Origin: an uncultured Caryophanales bacterium
GTDB taxonomy: Bacteria > Bacillota_I > Bacilli_A > RFN20 > CAG-826
Direction: 5' to 3'
Length of the DNA stretch: 9,774 bases
NCBI GenBank assembly: GCA_946622925.1
Contig: CAMOQM010000025.1
Span: 1-9,774 of the forward strand
Position numbers and translations under genes: made by a program. This document shows positions 4,865-9,774 of this stretch, one piece after another (positions within the stretch are counted from its first letter, which is position 1; each line of letters begins with the position of its first letter). Under the pieces are notes generated by a model. The model ran no database searches and had not been told where the DNA came from. It worked only from the letters and a program-made list of their open reading frames with translations.

Positions 4865-7699
4865 TTAGAGAACTTTTTTTAGATATTGTCCGGTATATGA
4901 GCCTTCGACCATCGCGACTTCTTCCGGGGTTCCGGTGGCGACGATATTGCCGCCTCTATATCCGCCTAACGGACCTAAATCGATGATATGGTCGGCCACT
5001 TTGATGACGTCGAGGTTATGTTCGATGACGATGACGGTATCGCCATTATCGACGATCTTTTGTAAGACGGCGATTAATCTCTTAACGTCATCGGTGTGCA
5101 AACCGGTGGTAGGTTCATCTAAGACATAGACGGTTTTACCGGTGGCTTTACGTTGGAGTTCGGTGGCAAGTTTTACGCGTTGGGCCTCGCCTCCGGAAAG
5201 TTGGGTGGCGGGTTGGCCTAGTTTAATATAACCAAGCCCTACGTCCATCAAGGTCTTGATCTTCCTTAATATCTGAGGACGGTTAGCGAAGAATTCAACC
5301 GCTTCCTCAACCCTCATTTCAAGCACATCGTGGATGTTTTTGCCTTTATAACGGCATAGCAAGGTCTCGGCGTTATAACGCTTGCCCTCGCATTCGTCGC
5401 ATTTAACGTAGACATCGGGCAAGAAGGACATGGGAATACGAGTAACCCCGGCCCCTTGGCATTTTTCGCATCTACCGCCAGGCACGTTAAAAGAGAAGCG
5501 CCCCTTATCAAAGCCTTTGGCCCTGGCTTCGTCGGTCTCGGCGAAAAGAGCACGGATATCATCGAAGACCCCGGTATAGGTCGCGGGGTTAGAACGCGGG
5601 GTGCGGCCAATCGGTTCTTGGGTGATATTGATTAATTTATCGATATTGGACATCCCCACCACGGCCTTACAAGGCGCGGGGGTGACGGATTTCTTTTTGC
5701 TGATTTCGTCTTCGATGGCTTTGACTAAGGTTTCGTTGATAAGCGAGGACTTCCCTGATCCCGAGACTCCGGTCACCACCACGAACTTACCTAGTGGAAA
5801 AGTCACATCGACGTTATTGAGGTTATGGCAATAAGCCCCTTTGATGGTTAAGGATTTGCCATTACCTTTCCTTCTAGTCTTAGGTACTTCGATTTTCTTT
5901 CTGCCAGCTAAATAGGCCCCGGTTATGGATTCTTGGCAGTCCATTACCTCCTGGACGCTGCCTTCCACCACGACCTGTCCGCCATGGATACCGGCCCCTG
6001 GGCCGATATCGACGATATAATCAGCTTCCCTCATCGTATCTTCGTCATGTTCGACGACGATTAAGGTATTGCCTAAATCGCGCATCCGCTTCAAGGTCAT
6101 AATAAGACGTTCATTATCTTTTTGATGTAAACCGATCGAAGGTTCGTCTAATACATAAAGAACCCCGGATAACTTAGATCCGATTTGGGTGGCAAGCCTA
6201 ATACGTTGGGCTTCTCCCCCAGAAAGAGTCATCGCATAACGACTTAAGCTAAGGTAATCAAGGCCAACGTCGACCAAGAAAGAGGCGCGGTTTTTGATTT
6301 CCTTTAAGACCATACCGGCGATTTGGGCATCGGTTTCGTTAAGCTCGGCGCTGACTTTATCGACCCATTCCACGAACTTATCTAGGGATAAATCGGTGGC
6401 TTCATGAATGTTTAGCCCCCCAACCTTAACCGATAAGGCGGCTTCGTTAAGACGCGCCCCATGGCAAGTCGTGCAGGTCGAATCGCGCATAAAGGATTCA
6501 TAATACCCCCTCATCCATTCGGAAGAGGTTTCGCGGTAAAGCCTTTCGATGCGGGTCTTAACCCCTTCGATGAAGCCTTTACGGTTCATCTTATTCCCCG
6601 AAGAGGAAACAAGGGTATATTCCATATAATCGGGAGAACCGTATAAAACGATATCCTGATCTTTCTTGCTTAGCTTATTCCAAGGAATATTTAGATCGAT
6701 ATCGTAGGTTTTGCATAGCAAGGCAAATTCCTTCCATTCGATATTGGAAGTCCCCACGATATTGGCAAAATACCTAATGCCGCCGGCATTGATGGATAAA
6801 TCGGGGTCAGGAACTAATAAACCAATTGCCACTTCCCGTTTGATGCCTAAACCATGGCAATCCGGGCAATAGCCTAACGGGGCGTTAAAAGAGAATAGAC
6901 GCGGTTCTAACGAAGGGATGGAGAAGCCACATTCGGGGCAGGAATGGTGTTGGGATAATAGTCTCTCCCCTTTATCGGAAAGGATAACCAAGTAACCATG
7001 TCCATAATCCAAAGCGAGTTCGACGTCTTCGTTGACCCGGGATTCAAGACCTTCTTTGATTATTAAACGGTCAATGACGATATCGATATCATGACGTTTG
7101 TTTTTATCTAAAGGTTTGACGTCTTCGATTAAGGTCATTTCCCCATCGACGCGTAACCTAGCAAAACCTTGTTTCCTTAGTTTTTCTATGGTTTCGGCAT
7201 GGGTTCCCTTTTCGTGTTTGACCACGGGAGAAAGAATCGAGATACGGCTCCCGTTTTCATATTGGAGGATCGCGTTAGCCATCGCTACTGGGGAATAAGA
7301 ATGGATGGGCGTATGGTGATTAGGACAATAAGGAACCCCGATACGGGCATAAAGCAAACGGAGGTAGTCGTATATCTCGGTGACGGTGCCAACCGAAGAA
7401 CGGGGGTTATGGGAAGTGGATTTCTGATCGATGGAAATAGAAGGTGATAAGCCGTCTATCGATTCGACATCGGGTTTTTCAAAGCCGCCCAAGAATTGTC
7501 TGGCATAGGAAGAAAGCGACTCCATGTAACGTCTTTGGCCTTCCGAAAAGATGGTGTCGAAAGCCAAAGTCGATTTCCCTGATCCCGAAAGCCCGGTGAA
7601 AACGGTTAACGAGCCCTTGGGGATGGTGCAATCGATGTTCTTGAGGTTATTCTCCCTCGCCCCTTTGACGATAATATAATCTTTAGCGCTTTTTTCCAT
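4865..7699 (-). CDS. uvrA: UvrA, excinuclease ABC subunit A
   Basis: The damage-recognition ATPase of nucleotide excision repair, which works as a dimer that loads UvrB at lesions in the cytosol. At 944 aa it is full length. The first ABC half has Walker A GLSGSGKST (36-44), zinc module C254-C257/C278-C281, signature LSGGEAQR (492-499) and Walker B LYVLDEPSIGLH (514-525). The second half has Walker A GVSGSGKSS (644-652), zinc module C744-C747/C767-C770, signature LSGGEAQR (834-841) and Walker B VYVLDEPTTGLH (857-868). No key residue is missing. The ATG at 7697-7699 gives a normal N-terminus (KDYIIVKGARENNLKNI) but has no Shine-Dalgarno; it sits at the centre of an 18-bp palindrome. uvrB, often adjacent, is not present; the gene is divergent from tRNA-Pro. 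No Bacillus-type SOS box (CGAACN4GTTCG) was seen upstream. Confidence 0.98.
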   Translation of the reverse strand: MEKSAKDYIIVKGARENNLKNIDCTIPKGSLTVFTGLSGSGKSTLAFDTIFSEGQRRYMESLSSYARQFLGGFEKPDVESIDGLSPSISIDQKSTSHNPRSSVGTVTEIYDYLRLLYARIGVPYCPNHHTPIHSYSPVAMANAILQYENGSRISILSPVVKHEKGTHAETIEKLRKQGFARLRVDGEMTLIEDVKPLDKNKRHDIDIVIDRLIIKEGLESRVNEDVELALDYGHGYLVILSDKGERLLSQHHSCPECGFSIPSLEPRLFSFNAPLGYCPDCHGLGIKREVAIGLLVPDPDLSINAGGIRYFANIVGTSNIEWKEFALLCKTYDIDLNIPWNKLSKKDQDIVLYGSPDYMEYTLVSSSGNKMNRKGFIEGVKTRIERLYRETSSEWMRGYYESFMRDSTCTTCHGARLNEAALSVKVGGLNIHEATDLSLDKFVEWVDKVSAELNETDAQIAGMVLKEIKNRASFLVDVGLDYLSLSRYAMTLSGGEAQRIRLATQIGSKLSGVLYVLDEPSIGLHQKDNERLIMTLKRMRDLGNTLIVVEHDEDTMREADYIVDIGPGAGIHGGQVVVEGSVQEVMDCQESITGAYLAGRKKIEVPKTRRKGNGKSLTIKGAYCHNLNNVDVTFPLGKFVVVTGVSGSGKSSLINETLVKAIEDEISKKKSVTPAPCKAVVGMSNIDKLINITQEPIGRTPRSNPATYTGVFDDIRALFAETDEARAKGFDKGRFSFNVPGGRCEKCQGAGVTRIPMSFLPDVYVKCDECEGKRYNAETLLCRYKGKNIHDVLEMRVEEAVEFFANRPQILRKIKTLMDVGLGYIKLGQPATQLSGGEAQRVKLATELQRKATGKTVYVLDEPTTGLHTDDVKRLIAVLQKIVDNGDTVIVIEHNLDVIKVADHIIDLGPLGGYRGGNIVATGTPEEVAMVEGSYTGQYLKKVL

Positions 7700-7708
7700 A
7701 TGGAAAAA
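7691..7708. repeat. Perfect 18-bp palindrome across the uvrA start codon
   Basis: TTTTTCCATATGGAAAAA reads the same on both strands, with the uvrA ATG (minus strand, 7697-7699) next to its centre. In RNA it can fold as a 7-bp stem with an AUAU loop. It could be an operator, an RNA structure affecting initiation, or coincidence helped by AT-rich codons. Confidence 0.6.
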
Positions 7709-7711
7709 CTA

Positions 7712-7740
7712 TATATGAGAAAAGGGTAAGACTCAAACAA
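7712..7740 (-). promoter_or_regulatory. Candidate uvrA promoter
   Basis: Minus-strand TTGTTT (7735-7740) and CATATA (7712-7717) with a 17-bp spacer; an overlapping TATATA (7710-7715) is an alternative -10. The predicted start lies only about 3-6 nt before the uvrA ATG, so the message would be nearly leaderless. Confidence 0.4.
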
Positions 7741-7772
7741 AATGCCTAAGACGGACTAATTTTCTTTCGTTG

Positions 7773-7800
7773 TTGCCTAGTTAGGGAAGTTGAGTATAAT
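7773..7800 (+). promoter_or_regulatory. Promoter of tRNA-Pro
   Basis: TTGCCT (7773-7778), a 16-bp spacer and a perfect TATAAT (7795-7800) that ends 10 bp before the mature tRNA 5' end. TTGTTG (7770-7775, 19-bp spacer) is an alternative -35. Confidence 0.7.
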
Positions 7801-7810
7801 AACGTCTTGC

Positions 7811-7887
7811 CGGGACGTAGCACAGCTTGGTAGTGCACTACCTTGGGGTGGTAGGGGTCAGGAGTTCAAATCTCCTCGTTCCGACCA
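7811..7887 (+). tRNA. tRNA-Pro (anticodon GGG), CCA encoded
   Basis: The 7-bp acceptor stem CGGGACG (7811-7817) pairs with CGTTCCG (7877-7883), including one G-U pair, followed by discriminator A7884 and encoded CCA (7885-7887). The anticodon stem CTACC (7838-7842) pairs with GGTAG (7850-7854) around the loop TTGGGGT, placing GGG (7845-7847) at positions 34-36 with G37. The T arm has GGAGTTCAAATCTCC. C1-G72 and G35, G36 are known proline identity features. It decodes CCC and CCU. It is a single tRNA gene, transcribed away from uvrA, with its own promoter and terminator. Confidence 0.97.
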
Positions 7888-7896
7888 GTAATCAAT

Positions 7897-7932
7897 AACG
7901 TTCTTGACTTCACCCCGTCAGGAACGTTTTTT
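7897..7932 (+). terminator. Rho-independent terminator of tRNA-Pro
   Basis: A 12-bp stem (7897-7908 with 7917-7928, one G-U pair; outer arm AACGTTC/GAACGTT), 8-nt loop TTCACCCC, and a run of six T at 7927-7932. It begins 9 nt after the encoded CCA. Confidence 0.93.
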
Positions 7933-7945
7933 CTTAGCCTTTGTT

Positions 7946-7972
7946 AGAAAGCGGTTTCTGAAAGCGCTATGC
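7946..7972. promoter_or_regulatory. Two adjacent LacI/cre-like operator candidates
   Basis: AGAAAGCGGTTTCT (7946-7959) is an inverted repeat of AGAAA/TTTCT around a central CG, the form of LacI-family operators. TGAAAGCGCTATGC (7959-7972) follows at once and matches most of the catabolite-responsive element pattern TGWAANCGNTNWCA except its last two bases. Their CG centres are 13 bp apart, and the second ends 3 bp before the -35 box of the small gene. The binding protein is unknown. Confidence 0.4.
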
Positions 7973-7975
7973 ATA

Positions 7976-8003
7976 TTGAAGGTAGAAAAAAGAGGACTAA
8001 TAT
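7976..8003 (+). promoter_or_regulatory. Promoter of the 46-aa gene
   Basis: TTGAAG (7976-7981), a 16-bp spacer and TAATAT (7998-8003), placing the transcript start near 8010, about 25 nt before the ATG at 8035. The leader can fold CTACC (8011-8015) with GGTAG (8024-8028), which would partly cover the ribosome site. Confidence 0.55.
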
Positions 8004-8034
8004 GGTGAGGCTACCGAAAAGGAGGTAGGCACAG

Positions 8035-8175
8035 ATGGAGTATAACGAAGAACGTGACATCAACTTCTACGAAGAAGATGCCAAACAAGATTCCAAGCAA
8101 GAGAAAAAAGATTCGTCCAATTATCTTCTCTCTAAATGGGGAATCGCCGCCTTTATGCAAACTAACATTGCATAA
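8035..8175 (+). CDS. Unrecognised 46-aa acidic small protein
   Basis: I do not recognise this protein. The frame encodes MEYNEERDINFYEEDAKQ, a Lys/Asp/Ser/Gln-rich middle (DSKQEKKDSSN, residues 19-29) and a more hydrophobic end (YLLSKWGIAAFMQTNIA, 30-46). The first 30 residues are highly charged and probably disordered or helical; the C-terminal 17 residues could form an amphipathic or membrane-touching helix but are too short for a confident membrane segment. Support for a real gene: a strong AAGGAGGT (8019-8026) 8 nt before the ATG, a promoter at 7976-8003, and an intrinsic terminator starting 20 bp after the stop. It is a complete one-gene unit between two terminators, with operator-like sequences upstream. 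It could instead be a regulatory leader or a transcript whose RNA matters, but the RBS favours translation. Confidence 0.7.
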   Translation: MEYNEERDINFYEEDAKQDSKQEKKDSSNYLLSKWGIAAFMQTNIA

Positions 8176-8195
8176 GCTAACCCTACTAAGTAACT

Positions 8196-8227
8196 AGAGT
8201 CTAGCTTAATTAACTAGGCTCTTTTTT
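8196..8227 (+). terminator. Rho-independent terminator of the 46-aa gene
   Basis: AGAGTCTAG (8196-8204) pairs with CTAGGCTCT (8214-8222), one G-U pair, around loop CTTAATTAA, followed by six T (8222-8227). Confidence 0.88.
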
Positions 8228-8235
8228 GTTGCCTT

Positions 8236-8268
8236 AAAAAGAACCCCCACTTGGACTAGCAAATGGGG
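8236..8268 (-). terminator. Rho-independent terminator of the membrane-protein gene
   Basis: On the minus strand CCCCATTTG (8260-8268) pairs with CAAGTGGGG (8245-8253), one G-U pair, around loop CTAGTC, followed by GTTCTTTTT (T-run at 8236-8240). It converges with the plus-strand terminator 8 bp away. Confidence 0.85.
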
Positions 8269-8275
8269 ATTAAGG

Positions 8276-8989
8276 TTATTCTTCTTTGGGTTCCTCTTCG
8301 GGATTAGGTTCTTCCGGTTCGTCTTCCTTAGGTTCTTCGGAATCTTCTTCCTTCGGTTCCTCGGGTTCGGTTGCCGCTTCTTCAGAAGTTTCAGGTTCAG
8401 GTAAGGCTTTCTTAGGCGCGAATTCGAATCTAGGATCAGTGATGATTCCTTCAATCATCATATAGATATATAGGGCGATTATGATGATATGGACAACGGA
8501 TAGATCACCGATTGCGACCACGAATCCATTGGTGTCAAATAACACATTCAAGACCAGATATACCCCAAAGGATAAACCAAATAGGATAGTTACCTTTTTT
8601 AAAACCGCATTGTCAGTAAACCTAGAACCGGCATAAGCGCAGGCAAAGATCAAAGAGGCGGCGAGTCCTAAGATATAAATGACCCAGGAAGTCGGCCCAA
8701 AGTTGTTATTAGCAGTGATAAATAAATTCAATAGCCCAGCGGCGATTAATAAAGGATATAGGCAAATTCCAGTAACTTCTAAACCCGCCCTTGCGTTACT
8801 AGATAGCTTATCTCCCGCTAAGACAAAGATGATGCCTTTGCCAATATAAAATAAGCCCAAGATAAAACCAACTATCCCAAAAGCCAAAACGTCGCCATTA
8901 CCCATTAGGCTATTTAAATAAACTAAGACGAGCAAAGCCCCGAAGATGATAGAGAAAAAGGGCTTAACCATTTCGTAAATACGTTTCAT
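8276..8989 (-). CDS. Six-helix membrane protein with acidic Glu/Pro tail, 237 aa
   Basis: I do not recognise a family. About six hydrophobic segments (roughly 10-28, 33-56, 71-92, 100-121, 130-152, 162-180) indicate an integral membrane protein with short loops. Residues 197-237 form a low-complexity tail built from Glu, Pro, Lys and Asp (units such as EEPKEED and DEPEEP), strongly acidic and presumably disordered. An even number of helices, with positively charged residues near the start (MKR, K9), suggests that both termini are cytosolic. No signal peptide or catalytic motif is seen. The ATG at 8989 has AGGAGG at 8997-9002 with 7-nt spacing. It starts 16 bp after the stop of the protease gene with no terminator between them, so the two are probably co-transcribed. 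It has its own terminator downstream. The tail could bind a basic partner or cations; that is speculation. Confidence 0.85.
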   Translation of the reverse strand: MKRIYEMVKPFFSIIFGALLVLVYLNSLMGNGDVLAFGIVGFILGLFYIGKGIIFVLAGDKLSSNARAGLEVTGICLYPLLIAAGLLNLFITANNNFGPTSWVIYILGLAASLIFACAYAGSRFTDNAVLKKVTILFGLSFGVYLVLNVLFDTNGFVVAIGDLSVVHIIIIALYIYMMIEGIITDPRFEFAPKKALPEPETSEEAATEPEEPKEEDSEEPKEDEPEEPNPEEEPKEE

Positions 8990-9005
8990 AGACTAGCCTC
9001 CTAAC

Positions 9006-9774
9006 CTATTTAATATATTTCCCGACGGCTTGCATTACGAGGTTGATTGGAATGAAATAGTTCATTCCCTTGGCCCCGTCGATACCAGCGACGCAGATGG
9101 CGATGACCGAACCATCTTCGTCAAATAAAGGTCCACCGCTATTGCCGTGGTTAGTGGCGACATCCGACATAAAGGCTTCGCAATTGAAGACGATCCTATG
9201 TAAATCGGAGATAATGCCGCTAGTGATGCATAACCCTTCGCCTAGAGAATTACCAATCGCATAGACCTTCTGGCCATGGACGACGTCATCGGAATTACCA
9301 ACGGGTAAAGCCTTCATCCCCTTTGGGGCGGGTGAAACTATCTTCATTAAAGCGCAGTCGATGACGTCTTGCTTGCAAACCGCCACCGCTTCTAACTTAT
9401 ATTGCTTCCCATCGAAATTGGCGGTTAGGTTATTTAATAGCTTGCTATGATCCTCGTTAGTGACGACGTGGCAATTGGTGATGATATAACCTTTGTTATC
9501 GACTAAAAATCCCGATCCGGAGAAGGCATGGGCCCCATCATCGCCCCGAATGCAGCATACTCCATCGATGGCCGACTTATAGATTTCTTCCGCCGAACGT
9601 GGGTTCTTCGCGGAATTGAATTTAGAGGTTATTTCGCTAGGCACCGCTTCTTGACTAGAGGCATGGCTATGGCGAGGACGGCTAACGCCTTTAAAGACGG
9701 CTTTGGATTCTTCTTCGGTGAAGGCTTGGCCGCAATATTCGCAAACGTATTCGCCGGACTTATTTTCTTGATTC
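9006..9774 (-). CDS. Trypsin-like serine protease with N-terminal zinc-ribbon-like segment (cut by right edge)
   Basis: A trypsin/HtrA-type (S1C-like) peptidase domain. The catalytic triad is complete: His in ITNCHVV (codon 9468-9470), Asp in VIDCALMKI (codon 9357-9359), Ser in HGNSGGPLF (codon 9138-9140). A SGSGFLVD entry strand precedes and NYFIPINLV follows; no PDZ domain comes after, as the protein ends at the peptidase domain. A GTG at 9644 could be read as a start, but the frame stays open to the window edge and encodes YVCEYCGQAF (about 9716-9745), a CxxC knuckle of zinc-ribbon type, so the true start lies beyond the right edge. The linker between ribbon and protease is hydrophilic, with no membrane helix or signal peptide in view, and the protease domain has eight Cys, both suggesting a cytosolic location. 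It is followed by the acidic-tail membrane protein gene. Substrate unknown. Confidence 0.9.
   Translation of the reverse strand, partial: NQENKSGEYVCEYCGQAFTEEESKAVFKGVSRPRHSHASSQEAVPSEITSKFNSAKNPRSAEEIYKSAIDGVCCIRGDDGAHAFSGSGFLVDNKGYIITNCHVVTNEDHSKLLNNLTANFDGKQYKLEAVAVCKQDVIDCALMKIVSPAPKGMKALPVGNSDDVVHGQKVYAIGNSLGEGLCITSGIISDLHRIVFNCEAFMSDVATNHGNSGGPLFDEDGSVIAICVAGIDGAKGMNYFIPINLVMQAVGKYIK

Noticed and set aside
5314..5610. A 98-codon minus-strand frame inside uvrA
   Set aside because: It lies in another frame of the second zinc module of UvrA, which is fully conserved; there is no independent evidence for it.
7700..7800. An SOS/LexA box between uvrA and tRNA-Pro
   Set aside because: No CGAACN4GTTCG-like or CTGTN8ACAG-like sequence is present; the only notable symmetry is the palindrome over the uvrA ATG.
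8276..8400. Possible tandem repeat or CRISPR-like periodicity
   Set aside because: The short GGTTCTTC-type recurrences are codon-level repetition from Glu/Pro coding; there are no regular spacers.
8206..8454. An 82-codon minus-strand open frame rich in Lys, Arg and Pro
   Set aside because: It is the shifted reading of the Glu/Pro-rich tail of the membrane-protein gene and runs through a terminator; it has no credible ribosome site.
9642..9644. GTG at 9644 as the true start of the protease
   Set aside because: The frame stays open to the window edge, encodes a CxxC zinc-ribbon-like motif, and there is no good ribosome site directly before the GTG.

Overview
The window looks like a chromosomal piece of a low-to-moderate-GC Gram-positive-type bacterium (Bacillota, or a lineage near Mollicutes/Erysipelotrichia). 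The evidence is strong AGGAGG ribosome sites, TATAAT-type promoters, and the uvrA-lgt-trxB-rapZ(yvcJ)-whiA order, which is a well-known Bacillota neighbourhood. UGA is used as a real stop (lgt, the RapZ-like gene), so the Mycoplasma UGA=Trp code is not in use. The exact taxon cannot be fixed from sequence alone.

Layout. On the minus strand, reading right to left from 7699, a compact run holds uvrA, lgt, trxB, a standalone RapZ C-terminal-domain gene, whiA and a small Xre-type regulator. From lgt onward the genes overlap or nearly touch (11-nt lgt/trxB overlap, 2-nt gap, 4-nt GTGA overlap, 11-nt whiA/HTH overlap). A flavoredoxin-like flavin reductase gene with its own promoter follows, then a terminator that shares bases with the promoter of a GAPDH gene (gap) cut by the left edge. 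Two members usual in this neighbourhood are not here: hprK (before lgt) and yvcK/glmR (between rapZ and whiA).

On the plus strand, diverging from uvrA, are a tRNA-Pro(GGG) gene with promoter and strong terminator, and then an unrecognised 46-codon gene with its own promoter, Shine-Dalgarno and terminator, preceded by two LacI/cre-like operator candidates. Converging from the right is a minus-strand pair: a six-helix membrane protein with an acidic Glu/Pro tail, and upstream of it a trypsin-like serine protease with an N-terminal zinc-ribbon-like segment that runs off the right edge.

The genes are largely housekeeping: nucleotide excision repair, lipoprotein maturation, thiol redox, cell-envelope/division control and glycolysis. 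The parts most worth a second look are a thioredoxin reductase lacking both NADPH-binding motifs, an isolated RapZ C-terminal domain coupled to whiA, an Lgt with a large membrane extension and a His-to-Leu change in its conserved loop, an 18-bp perfect palindrome centred on the uvrA start codon, the orphan 46-aa gene, and the apparently intracellular protease plus acidic-tail membrane protein pair. No CRISPR array, insertion sequence or clear horizontal-transfer boundary was seen.
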